Shown: positions 28,325 through 37,892 of the stretch, in pieces | How positions within the stretch are numbered: position 1 is the stretch's first letter | Layout of the letters: each line of letters opens with the position of its first letter | Assembly (NCBI RefSeq): GCF_000337455.1 | Contig: NZ_AOIU01000033.1 | Location: forward strand, 83,263-147,262 | DNA from: Halosimplex carlsbadense 2-9-1 | GTDB lineage: Archaea; Halobacteriota; Halobacteria; Halobacteriales; Haloarculaceae | Length of the DNA: 64,000 nt | Direction of reading: 5' to 3' | The notes under the pieces: generated by a model | Database searches by the model: none | What the model saw: the letters and a program-made list of their open reading frames with translations, nothing else | Told to the model about the DNA's origin: nothing | Translations under genes and position numbers: made by a program

Positions 28325-30274
28325 ATGAGTGGCCCGTCGCGCGACAGCATTCGGGTTCTCCACGTCGACGACGACCCGGACGTGTCCGAACTGACCGCCA
28401 CGTTTCTGGAACGGGCTGACGAGCGATTCGGCGTCGAGACGGCCGCCGACGCCGCCGAGGGGCTCGACCGCCTCGACGACTGTGAGTTCGACTGCGTCGT
28501 CTCCGACTACGAGATGCCGGGGCTCGACGGGATCGAGTTCCTCGAACGAGTGCGAGCGGAGTGTCCGGAACTCCCCTTCATCCTCTTCACCGGAAAGGGG
28601 TCGGAGGCGGTGGCGAGCGAGGCCATCTCGGCCGGCGTGACCGACTACCTCCAGAAGGAGACGGGGACCGACCAGTACACCGTCCTGGCGAACCGGATCG
28701 CCAATGCGGTGGAACACGCCCGGTCGCGTCGGCGGGTCGAACACAGCGAGCAGCGGCTCCGGAAGATCGTCGACTCGCTGCCCCACCTGGTCTACGTCGT
28801 CGACGAGACGGGCACCTATCGGCTGGTCAACGAGGCGCTCGCGGCGTTCCACGGCACCACCGTCGAGGCGATCGAGGGCGCGACCGTCGAGGAGGTCCTG
28901 AGCGACCGCGCTGCCGCGCAGTTCCAGCAGGACTTCCGGTCGGTCATCGCGACCGGCGAACCGAAGCGGCTCTCGGGCATCGAGGTGACCGACGCCGAGG
29001 GGGACAGTCACGTCTTCGAACCGCAGATCTACCCCTACGATATCGGCGAGACCGACGACCGCGCGGTGCTGGGAGTGACCCGCGACGTGACCGAACGGGC
29101 GGACCGCGAGCGAAAGATCGAACGCCTCCAGCACCGGACGAAGGCGTTGATGCACACCGAGACGCGCGAGGAGACCGCGCGGGCGGCGACCGAGGCCGCA
29201 GACGCCGTCCTCGAAGCCCCGCTGAGCGGCGTGTTCCTGCTCGACGATGCCGGCGAGCGGCTCGAACCGACCGCGGTCGTCGACGCCGTCCACGAGTCGT
29301 TCGACGAGGTGCCGGCCTACCCGCGTGAGGCCCCCGACGGGTCGCGCGCCGCGCTGGTCTGGGAGGTCTTCGAGGCGGGCGAACCGGTCCGGATCGACGA
29401 CGTGTCGGCCGACGACCGAGTCGACGAGGGGACTCCCTCGCGGAGCGTGATCTTCCATCCGATGGGCGACCACGGCGTGTTCGTCGTCTCCGCCGAGCGG
29501 ACGCACGCCTTCTCGGGTACCGACGAGGTGCTCGTCGAGATCCTGGCGACGACGCTCGAATCCGCGCTCGACCGGACCGAGCGTCGGGCGGCGCTGCGAC
29601 GCCAGCGGGACGAACTCGAACGGAAGAACGAGCGCTTAGAGGAGTTCACGAGCGTCGTCAGTCACGACCTCCGGAACCCGCTGACGGTGCTCAACGGCGC
29701 GATCGAGGCCGCCGAGACGACCGGCGACGCCGAACAGTTCGACCGCTCCCGCGACGCCGTCGACCGGATGGACGCGATGATCGAGAACCTCCTCGCGCTG
29801 TCCCGGCAGGGCGAGGCGATCGCCGAGCCGGAGCCGGTCGCACTCGCGCGGGCGGCCAGCCAAGCCTGGGGGACCGTCGAGACCGACGCCGAGCGACTCG
29901 ACGTCGAGACCGACCTGACCGTCCGGGCCGACCCCGAGCGGCTCACGCGACTGCTGGAGAACCTGTTTCGTAACGCCGTCGAGCACGGCTCCGCGGACCG
30001 CTCGGAGGACGAAGCGTCCGCCCAGCCCGCCCTCGTCGTCCGTGTCGGCGACTGCGACGGCGGGTTCTACGTCACCGACGACGGACCGGGGATTCCCGAA
30101 GACGTGCGCGGCGACGTGTTCGACTCCAGGTTCTCGACGCGGGCGAGCAACACCGGCTTCGGTCTGGCGATCGTCGAGCGGATCGCCGAGGCCCACGGCT
30201 GGCGCGTCGACGCGACCGAGGGCGACGGCGGCGGTGCGCGCTTCGAGGTCACCGGCGTCGAGCCCGCCGAGTGA
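28325..30274 (+). CDS. Hybrid receiver-PAS-GAF histidine kinase
   Basis: This 649-residue soluble signalling protein has an N-terminal receiver (about 8-125) with the acidic pocket HVDDDPD and phospho-acceptor Asp at 61 (VSDYEMPG). A PAS domain follows (about 145-265) and a GAF domain (about 270-420). The HisKA domain has H-box VVSHDLRNP with His447, and HATPase motifs LFRNAVEHG and TDDGPGIPED come after it. No membrane segment is present, so it responds to cytoplasmic cues or to phosphotransfer from another kinase. The receiver-first order is common in haloarchaea. I chose ATG 28325 over the TTG four codons earlier. No regulator gene is adjacent. Confidence 0.9.
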   Translation: MSGPSRDSIRVLHVDDDPDVSELTATFLERADERFGVETAADAAEGLDRLDDCEFDCVVSDYEMPGLDGIEFLERVRAECPELPFILFTGKGSEAVASEAISAGVTDYLQKETGTDQYTVLANRIANAVEHARSRRRVEHSEQRLRKIVDSLPHLVYVVDETGTYRLVNEALAAFHGTTVEAIEGATVEEVLSDRAAAQFQQDFRSVIATGEPKRLSGIEVTDAEGDSHVFEPQIYPYDIGETDDRAVLGVTRDVTERADRERKIERLQHRTKALMHTETREETARAATEAADAVLEAPLSGVFLLDDAGERLEPTAVVDAVHESFDEVPAYPREAPDGSRAALVWEVFEAGEPVRIDDVSADDRVDEGTPSRSVIFHPMGDHGVFVVSAERTHAFSGTDEVLVEILATTLESALDRTERRAALRRQRDELERKNERLEEFTSVVSHDLRNPLTVLNGAIEAAETTGDAEQFDRSRDAVDRMDAMIENLLALSRQGEAIAEPEPVALARAASQAWGTVETDAERLDVETDLTVRADPERLTRLLENLFRNAVEHGSADRSEDEASAQPALVVRVGDCDGGFYVTDDGPGIPEDVRGDVFDSRFSTRASNTGFGLAIVERIAEAHGWRVDATEGDGGGARFEVTGVEPAE

Positions 30275-30365
30275 ACGGCCGTCCACCGGGAACGCCCCCC
30301 GACCGAGCGGTGGCTGACCGACCGCTCGCCGAAAGTTTCGAGGGACCGAGCGACCAGTTCCAGGT

Positions 30366-30989
30366 GTGAGCGAACACGTAGTCGTTCCGGGCGGTCGCGA
30401 CGTGCGCGGGTCGCTCGACGAGCCGGCCGGCGTCGAGCCGACGGCTTGCGTCGTCGCCTGTCCGCCCCATCCGCAGCTTGGCGGGTCGCGCTCCGACCGC
30501 CGGCTGACCGCGGTCGCCGACGCGCTGACCGACCGCGGGATCGCCTGCCTGCGGTTCGACTACGGGGAGTGGGACGACGGACCGGGAGAGCTCCGAGACA
30601 CTCGGGCGGCGTTCGACTGGGCGGGGGAACGCTTCGGCTCCACTGCTCTCTTCGGCTACAGCTTCGGCGGCTGTCTCGCGCTGGCTGCCGCGGCCGACCT
30701 GGCGGACGACGACGGGGCACAGCTCGCGGCGGTCTCGGCGCTCGCGCCCCCACCCCGGATCGGCGACGGGTCGGGCGCGGTCGACGCCGTCGCGGCCGTC
30801 GAGCGGATCGACTGCCCCGGGCAGGTCGTCTTCGGGAGCCGCGACGAGACGGTGGACGCTCGGCCGGTCGTCGAGCGGGCGCGCGACCGGGGGTTCGCGG
30901 TGACGGAACTGGCGGCCGACCACCACTTCGTCGGCCAGGCGGGGAAGGCGGCGCGACTCGTCGCGGCGTTCTTCGAAGGTCGCGTCTGA
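30366..30989 (+). CDS. Alpha/beta-hydrolase (dienelactone hydrolase-like)
   Basis: This 207-residue cytoplasmic hydrolase has a nucleophile elbow GYSFGG (Ser near residue 99), acid residue in FGSRDETVD, and catalytic His in ADHHFVGQ, in the expected order. The strand [15 protein letters not shown] near 28-42 matches the CocE/YjjP-like small hydrolases with a PHP oxyanion segment. The gene starts with GTG (30366); no ATG upstream or nearby gives a better N-terminus. It follows the hybrid kinase by 91 bases on the same strand. The substrate is unknown. Confidence 0.8.
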   Translation: MSEHVVVPGGRDVRGSLDEPAGVEPTACVVACPPHPQLGGSRSDRRLTAVADALTDRGIACLRFDYGEWDDGPGELRDTRAAFDWAGERFGSTALFGYSFGGCLALAAAADLADDDGAQLAAVSALAPPPRIGDGSGAVDAVAAVERIDCPGQVVFGSRDETVDARPVVERARDRGFAVTELAADHHFVGQAGKAARLVAAFFEGRV

Positions 30990-31113
30990 CCGAGGTCGCG
31001 GACGGATCAGCGAACCGACCGGATCGACGGTCCACGGCCGTGAGACGTTGACAAACACGCGGATTTGCAGTGGCTCCCGAAACGGTTTTCAGGTCACACC
31101 GCGCACGGTCGGT

Positions 31114-32784
31114 ATGCCGACGGAACCGGAAACAGGGTACGACGAAACTCTGGGGAACAAGTTCGTTTTCGTCACCGGGGGCGTCATGTCCGGGCTGGGC
31201 AAGGGTATCACGGCCGCCAGCACCGGGCGACTCCTCTCGAACGCCGGCTTCGACGTGACCGCGGTCAAGGTCGACCCGTATCTCAACGTCGACGCCGGGA
31301 CGATGAATCCCTTCCAGCACGGAGAGGTGTACGTCCTCAAGGACGGCGGCGAGGTCGACCTCGATCTCGGGAACTACGAGCGGTTCCTCGACATCGACAT
31401 GACCTCGAAGCACAACGTCACCACGGGCAAGGTCTACCAGTCCGTCATCGAGAAAGAGCGGGCCGGCGACTACCTTGGCAAGACCGTCCAGGTCATCCCG
31501 CACGTCACCGACGACATCAAGCGGCGCATCCGCGAGGTCGCCGAGGGCAGCGACGTCTGCATCATCGAGGTCGGCGGCACCGTCGGGGACATCGAGGGGA
31601 TGCCCTACCTCGAAGCGCTCCGACAGTTCGCCCACGAGGAAGACGAGGAGGACATCCAGTTCGTCCACGTCACGCTCGTCCCCTACTCGAAGAACGGCGA
31701 GCAGAAGACCAAGCCGACCCAGCACAGCGTCAAGGAACTGCGCTCGATCGGCCTCCAGCCCGACATCCTGGTCGGCCGCGCCGACGACCGGCTCGACCCC
31801 GAGACCAAGGAGAAGATCGCGCTGTTCTGCGACGTACCCACGGAAGCCGTCTTCTCGAACCCCGACGTGCCCGACATCTACCAGGTGCCGCTGATGGTCG
31901 AGGACGAAGGCCTCGACGAGTACGTCATGGAGCGCCTCGACCTGGCCGACCAGGCCCTGCCCGAGCGCGAGCGCCACAACGAGTGGCGCGAGCTGGTCAC
32001 CCAGGACCAGACCGGCACCGTCAACGTCGCCTTAGTCGGCAAGTACGGCCTCGAAGACGCTTATCTCTCCATCTACGAGTCGCTGAAACACGCCGGGCTC
32101 GCACACAACGTCAACGTCGAGACCGAGTGGATCCACGCCGAGGAACTCGCCGACGGCACGGACGGACAGCTCGACGGCATGGACGCAGTGGTCGTCCCCG
32201 GCGGCTTCGGCTCCCGGGGCACCGAGGGCAAGATGGAGGCCATCCGCTACGCCCGCGAGAACGGCGTCCCCTACCTCGGCCTCTGTCTCGGCTTCCAGCT
32301 CGCGGTCGTCGAATACGCCCGCAACGTCCTCGGTCTCGAAGGCGCCCACTCCGCCGAACTCGACGAGGAGACGCCCTACCCGGTCATCGACATCCTCCCC
32401 GAGCAGGAGGGGGTCGACGACATGGGCGGGACGATGCGCCTCGGTGCCCACGACACCGATATCGAGGCGGACACCCTCGCAGCGGATATCTACGGGGAGG
32501 ACAGCTGTACCGAGCGCCACCGCCATCGCTACGAGGTCAACCCCGAGTACATCGACGACCTCGAAGCCGCGGGCCTGCGCTTCTCCGGCGAGTCCGGTCG
32601 CCGGATGGAGATCCTCGAACTGCCCGAGCACCCGTACTTCCTCGGGACGCAGTTCCACCCCGAGTTCCGATCGCGACCCGGCCGCGCCAGCCCGCCGTTC
32701 GTCGGGCTGCTCGACGCGGCGCTGGAGTTACAGGGATCGGCGGAAGACGAAGCCGTCGCGGACACCGAGGAGGTGGAGGCCTGA
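31114..32784 (+). CDS. pyrG: CTP synthase
   Basis: This 556-residue enzyme aminates UTP to CTP using glutamine and ATP. The N-terminal synthetase domain carries the P-loop [13 protein letters not shown] (residues 20-32) and the CTP/UTP-binding block [17 protein letters not shown]. The C-terminal class I glutaminase has the oxyanion and nucleophile motif LCLGFQ with Cys391 and the QFHPEF triad residues near 516. Length is normal apart from an acidic tail. The stop TGA overlaps the guaA ATG by one base (TGATG at 32782-32786). The two therefore form a coupled purine/pyrimidine amidation operon. Confidence 0.97.
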   Translation: MPTEPETGYDETLGNKFVFVTGGVMSGLGKGITAASTGRLLSNAGFDVTAVKVDPYLNVDAGTMNPFQHGEVYVLKDGGEVDLDLGNYERFLDIDMTSKHNVTTGKVYQSVIEKERAGDYLGKTVQVIPHVTDDIKRRIREVAEGSDVCIIEVGGTVGDIEGMPYLEALRQFAHEEDEEDIQFVHVTLVPYSKNGEQKTKPTQHSVKELRSIGLQPDILVGRADDRLDPETKEKIALFCDVPTEAVFSNPDVPDIYQVPLMVEDEGLDEYVMERLDLADQALPERERHNEWRELVTQDQTGTVNVALVGKYGLEDAYLSIYESLKHAGLAHNVNVETEWIHAEELADGTDGQLDGMDAVVVPGGFGSRGTEGKMEAIRYARENGVPYLGLCLGFQLAVVEYARNVLGLEGAHSAELDEETPYPVIDILPEQEGVDDMGGTMRLGAHDTDIEADTLAADIYGEDSCTERHRHRYEVNPEYIDDLEAAGLRFSGESGRRMEILELPEHPYFLGTQFHPEFRSRPGRASPPFVGLLDAALELQGSAEDEAVADTEEVEA

Positions 32785-33701
32785 TGGTCGACGTCGACTC
32801 GTTCATCGACGAGAAGCTCGACGAGATCGCGACGGAGATCGGCGATGCCAACGCCGTCATCGGCCTGTCGGGCGGCGTCGACTCCTCGACGGCCGCCGCG
32901 CTGGCCTACGAGGCCATCGGCGACCAGCTCACCGCTGTCTACGTCGACACCGGCCTCATGCGGAAAGGCGAGACCGACCAGATCCGGGAGACCTTCGACT
33001 ACATGGACTCGCTGCGGATCGTCGAGGCACAGGACCGCTTCGTCGAGGCGCTCGAAGGCGAGACCGACCCCGAGGAGAAACGCCACATCATCGGCGAGCA
33101 GTTCATCCGGGAGTTCGAGGAGGTCGCCCGCGAGGTCGACGCCGACTACCTCGTCCAGGGGACCATCTACCCCGACCGCATCGAGAGCGAGGGGACGATC
33201 AAGTCCCACCACAACGTCGGCGGACTCCCCGAGCGCATCGACTTCGACGGCATCGTCGAGCCGATGCGCGACCTCTACAAGGACGAGGTCCGGGAGGTCG
33301 CCCGCGAACTCGATCTGGAGGAGATCATCTCCGAGCGGATGCCGTTCCCCGGCCCCGGACTGGCGGTGCGGATCATCGGCGAGGTCACCGAGGAGAAACT
33401 CGAAGTCGCCCGCGAGGCCAACCACGTCGTCGAGGAGGAACTCGAAGACCACGATCCGTGGCAGGCGCTGGCCGCGGTACTGGGCAAGGCCACGGGCGTC
33501 AAGGGCGACAACCGCGTCCACGGCTGGGTCGTCGCCGTCCGCTCGGTCGAGAGCCGCGACGGCATGACCGCCCGCGCCCAGGACGTGGACTGGGACACCC
33601 TCCAGCGTATCCAGTCCCGCATCACCGGCGAGAACGACAACGTGGCCCGCGTCCTCTACGACGTGACCCACAAGCCGCCGGCGACCATCGAGTACGAATA
33701 G
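32784..33701 (+). CDS. guaAB: GMP synthase subunit B (ATP-pyrophosphatase domain)
   Basis: This 305-residue protein corresponds to the C-terminal half of bacterial GuaA: the PP-loop ATP pyrophosphatase [15 protein letters not shown] (about 29-43) followed by the dimerisation domain ending KPPATIEYE. It adenylates XMP and aminates it to GMP. No glutaminase domain is present; archaea usually encode it separately as subunit A, and it is not in this window. The motif [13 protein letters not shown] (near 189-201) is the substrate-binding block. Start overlaps the pyrG stop by one base. A convergent gene ends 6 bases after the stop. Confidence 0.96.
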   Translation: MVDVDSFIDEKLDEIATEIGDANAVIGLSGGVDSSTAAALAYEAIGDQLTAVYVDTGLMRKGETDQIRETFDYMDSLRIVEAQDRFVEALEGETDPEEKRHIIGEQFIREFEEVAREVDADYLVQGTIYPDRIESEGTIKSHHNVGGLPERIDFDGIVEPMRDLYKDEVREVARELDLEEIISERMPFPGPGLAVRIIGEVTEEKLEVAREANHVVEEELEDHDPWQALAAVLGKATGVKGDNRVHGWVVAVRSVESRDGMTARAQDVDWDTLQRIQSRITGENDNVARVLYDVTHKPPATIEYE

Positions 33702-33707
33702 CGCCAG

Positions 33708-35042
33708 TCAGTTCGGTCCGAACGCCGCGATCCCCTGGTTCGTCGTGACGACGTAGTACTCGCCGGCGACGGCCTGCGGGCCGACCCACGGATCCTCCCA
33801 CTCGTCGACCGTCGCGGCGCCGAGCGTCTCGTCGGCCGACGGGTCGACCGAAGTGGCCCTCAGCCCCCCGTCCTCGGCGGTGACTCCGTAGACGAGACCG
33901 TCCGCCGCGACGAGTCCGCCGTCCGTGTCCATCCGCTCGACCGAGCCGTCGGCGGCGTCGACCGCGAACCAGCCCCACTCGCCGCGTTCCATGCCCTGTA
34001 CGTAGACCGTGTCGTCGAGGACGAGCCCCATTCCGTAGAAGGCGGCCTGTTCGAACGCTTCGGGGTCCCCCTCGTAGGTGGCGGGGTCGTCGCCCTCGGG
34101 GATCGCCGTCCACAGCTCCGAGCCGTCCTCGACGTCGAGCGCGACCATCCCGCCGGTGTCTCGGTTGGCGATCCGACCGCAGACCGCATAGGCGACGCCG
34201 TCGACGACGACCGGCGAGTTGAACGGTGCGCCCCGTTCCCCGTAGAGAATCGTGTAAAAGTCGTTGCTCGCCATCCAGCGCCGTTCGCCGCGCTCGCGGT
34301 CGACGGCGTGGATCGCCGCGCGGTCGGTCGCGAAAATCGTGTCTTCGGTCACCGTCGGCGGGAACCGGTTGCGCCACAGGGGGTCCTCGCCCGGGGCGTA
34401 GCGGGACGCCCGGCGCCCGTCGCTCGCGTCGTAGGTGGCCAGGAGTCGGTCGCCGACGACCACCGAGCCGCCCTCGGCCGTGACCGGCGACTCGAACGGC
34501 GTCTCCAGCGACGCCTCCCACTCGGTTTCGCCGTCGACCGGGGAGAGCGCGGCGAGCCCGGGGCCCTCCGAGAGCGTCCCGACGACGAGCCGCTCGCCGT
34601 CCGACCCGAGCGTCCGGGCCGGCGACGTCTCCCCCTCGCCGTCCGCGTCGGACATCGGGAGCGACCGCTCCCACTGCCGGTCACCGGTGGTGAGGTCGAA
34701 CGCCGAGACGACCGTCTGCCAGCCGGAGTCGTCGCTGATATCGGCGGCGGCGAAGACCGTCCCGTCGAGGGCGATCGGCGAGGAAATCGCACTCACCCCC
34801 GCGGACGCGTCGGACCCCTCGCGGAAGCTGGCCGTCCACGCCACCGAGAGGTCGCCGCCCGGGCCGGGAGCGGATGGGTGGACGGCCGTGTTGCGCGGCC
34901 CGAAGCGAGCGCTCGGCCAGTCGGTCTCGCCGGGCTCGAACCCGGCCGACTCGCCGATACCGGCCGGACAGCCGGCGACTGTGGCGGCGCCGGCCGCACC
35001 GAGCGCGCGGAGGAGCGAACGTCGTCGGAGAGGCGCGTCCAT
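33708..35042 (-). CDS. Tat lipoprotein with PQQ-like beta-propeller
   Basis: This 444-residue protein has a Tat signal (LRRRSLLRALGAAG) and a lipobox TVAGC at about 21-25, so it is likely an extracellular lipoprotein. The mature part repeats PQQ-like propeller blades, each with a strand ending in a GxxxW pattern such as TGDRQWERSLPM, DGETEWEASLET, RGERRWMAS and DGSELWTAIPE. The fold resembles BamB or PQQ-dehydrogenase propellers, but the Trp-docking PQQ site residues cannot be confirmed. I chose ATG 35042 because it starts the Tat signal. It is transcribed against the guaA gene and divergent from the small protein at 35163. It is probably a scaffold or binding protein. Confidence 0.85.
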   Translation of the reverse strand: MDAPLRRRSLLRALGAAGAATVAGCPAGIGESAGFEPGETDWPSARFGPRNTAVHPSAPGPGGDLSVAWTASFREGSDASAGVSAISSPIALDGTVFAAADISDDSGWQTVVSAFDLTTGDRQWERSLPMSDADGEGETSPARTLGSDGERLVVGTLSEGPGLAALSPVDGETEWEASLETPFESPVTAEGGSVVVGDRLLATYDASDGRRASRYAPGEDPLWRNRFPPTVTEDTIFATDRAAIHAVDRERGERRWMASNDFYTILYGERGAPFNSPVVVDGVAYAVCGRIANRDTGGMVALDVEDGSELWTAIPEGDDPATYEGDPEAFEQAAFYGMGLVLDDTVYVQGMERGEWGWFAVDAADGSVERMDTDGGLVAADGLVYGVTAEDGGLRATSVDPSADETLGAATVDEWEDPWVGPQAVAGEYYVVTTNQGIAAFGPN

Positions 35043-35162
35043 GTCGAGCGTTTCGAAGGGATTGGTAAGTGCTTTTTCCTGTTCGTGTGATTGGTTCGGG
35101 CCCCGACCGGGTCGGCTGTCGGAAACGTGAGACACAAGCCCCCGGGTGTCGTGCGTGTCCGT

Positions 35163-35501
35163 ATGAAGGCAGTGTTCGCAGGCAGCGACACCGAGGGGCT
35201 GGCCGACGAGTTGCGCGACCGGGGGGCGACCGTCGGGATCGTCGACGGCGTCGCCAACCGGCCCGCGCTCGAAGACGCGGGCGTCGTGGACGCCGACGTG
35301 TTCGTCCTCACCGACGTCGGCCAGGCCACCTCGATCGTCGTCGCCAGGGACCTCAACCCCGACGTGCGTGTCGTCGCCTACACCCCCGACTCGCTCCCGG
35401 AGTTCGTCAGCGGCCAGCAGGTCCTCGCGATGGACCCCGCCCTGTTCGACGCCGACACCGTCGCCGAGGAACTGACAGAGGCGGCCGGCTCCGAAGAGTA
35501 A
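35163..35501 (+). CDS. Small Rossmann-like protein (DUF7126-like, near pyrG)
   Basis: This 112-residue soluble protein opens MKAVFAGSDTEGLADELRDRG, then VDADVFVLTDVGQATSIVV and NPDVRVVAYTPDSLPEFVSG. This is a compact Rossmann or TrkA-N-like alternation without a clear GxGxxG. I recall this family as DUF7126, sometimes annotated as CTP synthetase in haloarchaea because it sits near pyrG; it has no synthetase motif. Here it is 2.4 kb from pyrG, beyond an opposing gene. ATG 35163 begins the first strand; a GTG farther upstream would add a Pro/Arg-rich segment. Confidence 0.75.
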   Translation: MKAVFAGSDTEGLADELRDRGATVGIVDGVANRPALEDAGVVDADVFVLTDVGQATSIVVARDLNPDVRVVAYTPDSLPEFVSGQQVLAMDPALFDADTVAEELTEAAGSEE

Positions 35502-35581
35502 CGCCCGGGACGCTCCTGACGGGACCGACCCTGTCGGGCTCGGGACAACACTAATGTCCTTCCGAGAGAAATTCACGACGT

Positions 35582-36367
35582 ATGACCGATGTGTCGATCG
35601 GTCCGACGACCACTGCATCGGCGATAGCGGCCGCCCTGTCGGCCTGGCGCGAGGGCGTCGGTGCCCTGGCCGGCGGCGCCTTCCTCGGTGCCCTCCTCCG
35701 GTCGCTGCTGGCGATCAACGGCGTCTCGGCGCCGTCCGCGGCCACGGCCGTCGGCGGCGGCGCGGTCGCCGCGCTCGTCTGCGTTCTCGGGGCGATCGCG
35801 GTCGGCGCGGCCCGCCGTCGCGTTCGGTTCGGGCGCGACGCTCTCACCGTCGAGCAGGGACTCTCGCCCGGCGCGACCGCCGTCGAGTACGACGATATCG
35901 ACCTCGCGATCCGCCGTGACACCGGGGGCGACCGACGGCTGGGGACGGCGAGCTACGAACTGGTCCGGTCGGGGGCGTCGAACCGCTTGCTCGGTCACCT
36001 GCGCGACCCCGACAAAGTCGAGCGCGCGCTTGACGCCCGCGTGCCGACCCCTCGCGAACGGATCGGTGCCGCCGACGAAGCGACGGTTCGCGAGGCGCTT
36101 CAGCGGAGCCGCGTGTTCTGGCGGGGCTGGCCGAGCGACGAGCCGCTCCCGCGGTCTGCGGTCGTGGCCGACGAGACGCTCGTCGAGACACTCGACGGGG
36201 AAGAAGACGTGACTCCCGTCCGCGGGGACGAGGACGACGAGCGACCGCGTCGGTCGACACCGGGGCGAGACCGACCGGCTACGCTCGACGGGATCGCCCG
36301 ACGGGGGAACACCACCGAGGCCGAGGAGTTCACCGGCGGAACCGGGGGCGACGGTGTCGCCGAGTAG
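35582..36367 (+). CDS. Membrane-anchored protein, paralogue of the next gene
   Basis: This 261-residue protein has two hydrophobic segments (about 26-46 and 53-78), then a small beta-rich domain (about 80-145) with the block LGTASYELVRSGASN. A helical stretch, VPTPRERIGAADEATVREAL, leads to WRGWPSDEPLPRSAVVAD. The tail is acidic and ends FTGGTGGD. The soluble part is clearly homologous to the 36449 gene: LGAGSYDLIRSG, VPRPRERVETADEAEARAAL and WPDDEPLPRTAVV align in order. The beta domain looks like a bacterial PH-type domain, an inference from pattern. The function is unknown. The gap to its paralogue is 81 bases. Confidence 0.75.
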   Translation: MTDVSIGPTTTASAIAAALSAWREGVGALAGGAFLGALLRSLLAINGVSAPSAATAVGGGAVAALVCVLGAIAVGAARRRVRFGRDALTVEQGLSPGATAVEYDDIDLAIRRDTGGDRRLGTASYELVRSGASNRLLGHLRDPDKVERALDARVPTPRERIGAADEATVREALQRSRVFWRGWPSDEPLPRSAVVADETLVETLDGEEDVTPVRGDEDDERPRRSTPGRDRPATLDGIARRGNTTEAEEFTGGTGGDGVAE

Positions 36368-36448
36368 TGTCCGGGGCACCGAACCGGGACCGCGGGCGAC
36401 CGCCCGCTCCCCCCGAAGCTTATGCCCGAACGCCGACTAGTTGGTACG

Positions 36449-37114
36449 ATGACCGATCCGATCCCGAGCGAACGGTTCGCCGGTGCCGTTCCCGCGCTTG
36501 GATCAGAGCTGCGCGTCTATCGCGACCGGCTGGAGTACGACCCCGGCGGGCTCGGCGGCCTCGTCCGGGGACCGAAGACGGTCGCGTTCGAGGGTGTCGA
36601 CCTGGTCCTCCGCCGCGACGGGCGCCTCGACCGCCTGCTCGGGGCCGGAAGTTACGACCTGATCCGGTCGGGGGAGCCGACGGTCAGGATCCACCACGTC
36701 ACCGACACCGACGAGGCCGAGCGAGCGCTCGACGGGCGCGTCCCGCGTCCGCGCGAGCGGGTCGAAACGGCCGACGAGGCGGAGGCTCGCGCGGCGCTCC
36801 AGCAGGAGCGCGTCGCCTGGCGTCGCTGGCCCGACGACGAGCCGCTGCCCCGGACGGCAGTCGTGACCGACCCCGACCTGGTCGAGCGGTTGACCGCCGA
36901 GGAGACTGTCGAACGGCCCGAGGTGAGCCGCGCCGAGGACGCCCGCCCCTCCGGCGTCACCGCCACCGACTTCGAGAACGGGACGTTCCCCGGCGGCGGC
37001 GGGGGCGGGGACGCCGACTTCACCGGCGGAACCTCGCGCCACTCGCCTGGGCTCGCCTCTAACGAGGGCGGCGCGGAGAAGAACGTCGGCAGCGAATCCG
37101 CCGGCGATATGTGA
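36449..37114 (+). CDS. Soluble paralogue of the 35582 gene
   Basis: This 221-residue protein lacks the membrane segments of its neighbour but shares its beta-rich domain and helical segment. The alignable blocks are VDLVLRRDGRLDRLLGAGSYDLI, ERALDGRVPRPRERVETADEAEARAAL and RRWPDDEPLPRTAVVTDPDLVERL in part. A glycine run and the motif FTGGT near the C-terminus recall the FTGGT tail of the paralogue. The pair therefore arose by tandem duplication followed by gain or loss of the anchor. ATG 36449 was preferred to the ATG nine codons upstream because the shared region starts shortly after it. The function is unknown. Confidence 0.7.
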   Translation: MTDPIPSERFAGAVPALGSELRVYRDRLEYDPGGLGGLVRGPKTVAFEGVDLVLRRDGRLDRLLGAGSYDLIRSGEPTVRIHHVTDTDEAERALDGRVPRPRERVETADEAEARAALQQERVAWRRWPDDEPLPRTAVVTDPDLVERLTAEETVERPEVSRAEDARPSGVTATDFENGTFPGGGGGGDADFTGGTSRHSPGLASNEGGAEKNVGSESAGDM

Positions 37115-37141
37115 GTCGTCGACCCGTCCGGTAGGCCGGGC

Positions 37142-37816
37142 TCAGAGTCGTCCCGCGAGGTCGGTCAGGCGGTCGCGACCGCCGCGTTCGAACGGGACGC
37201 CGTGACCCGGGGCCGCGACGTCGAACGCGGGGGCCGCCTCGCCCAGGTCGCGGATGCTCCGTCGGACATCGTCCGTGTCGGCCGAGATGATCCACGACGA
37301 GGGGTCGAGGTGGCCGTCGGACTCGCGGACCAGATCGCCCAGGATGGCGATGCCGAGCGCTTCGCTGACGTAGGCGACGTGACCGGGGGTGTGGCCGGGC
37401 GTCTCGTAGGCGGTGAACGAGCCGACCGCGTCGCCGTCGGCCAGCGGGACGACCTCGGTTTCGGGCGGCGTGACCAGCGGACCGACCAGCCGCTGAAAGG
37501 CGCCTTTCGGTATCGAGAACGGCGGTCGCTCGCGGCCGGCTACCAGCGGAGCGTCCCGCCGACCGGCGTACATCGTGACGTCGAGGCCGTCGAGGCGCGC
37601 CAGGCCGCCGACGTGGTCGAGGTCGTAGTGGGTGATCAGCACCCGGTCGAGGTCGTCGGGCGCGAACCCCGCCTCGACGACGGCGTCGAGCAGGCGACCG
37701 CCGTGCCACGGCATGCCCGCGTCGACGAGCGTCAGCGCCCCCTCGTCGTCGACGAGGTAGGCGTTGACACCGCCGAGTTCGATCCACCAGGCGTCCTCGG
37801 AGAGTCGCGTGACCAT
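37142..37816 (-). CDS. MBL-fold metallo-hydrolase
   Basis: This 224-residue metallo-beta-lactamase-fold hydrolase has first strands ending VNAYLVDDEGALTLVDAGMP (about 17-36). The metal motif reads ITHYDLDHVGG (about 61-71): the usual HxHxDH has Asp in place of the second His, a variant seen in some MBL subfamilies. Later ligands follow in order: His in TPGHTPGHVAYV, Asp in AILGDLV, and His in APGHGVPF. It is probably a glyoxalase II-like or other thioester or phosphoester hydrolase. It converges on the 36449 gene. Confidence 0.88.
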   Translation of the reverse strand: MVTRLSEDAWWIELGGVNAYLVDDEGALTLVDAGMPWHGGRLLDAVVEAGFAPDDLDRVLITHYDLDHVGGLARLDGLDVTMYAGRRDAPLVAGRERPPFSIPKGAFQRLVGPLVTPPETEVVPLADGDAVGSFTAYETPGHTPGHVAYVSEALGIAILGDLVRESDGHLDPSSWIISADTDDVRRSIRDLGEAAPAFDVAAPGHGVPFERGGRDRLTDLAGRL

Positions 37817-37892
37817 ACGTCCGCGTACGGCCGTCGGCGGGATAAACAGGCGGTCGCGGCGTGAAATCGACGAGCGGCCGTGGAAGCGGCCC

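Noticed and set aside
31114-33701. Long alternative frame across pyrG and guaA suggesting a fusion protein.
   Set aside because: The frame becomes the guaA frame only after the pyrG stop; the part over pyrG is an Arg-rich shadow, and the TGATG overlap is a normal coupled junction.
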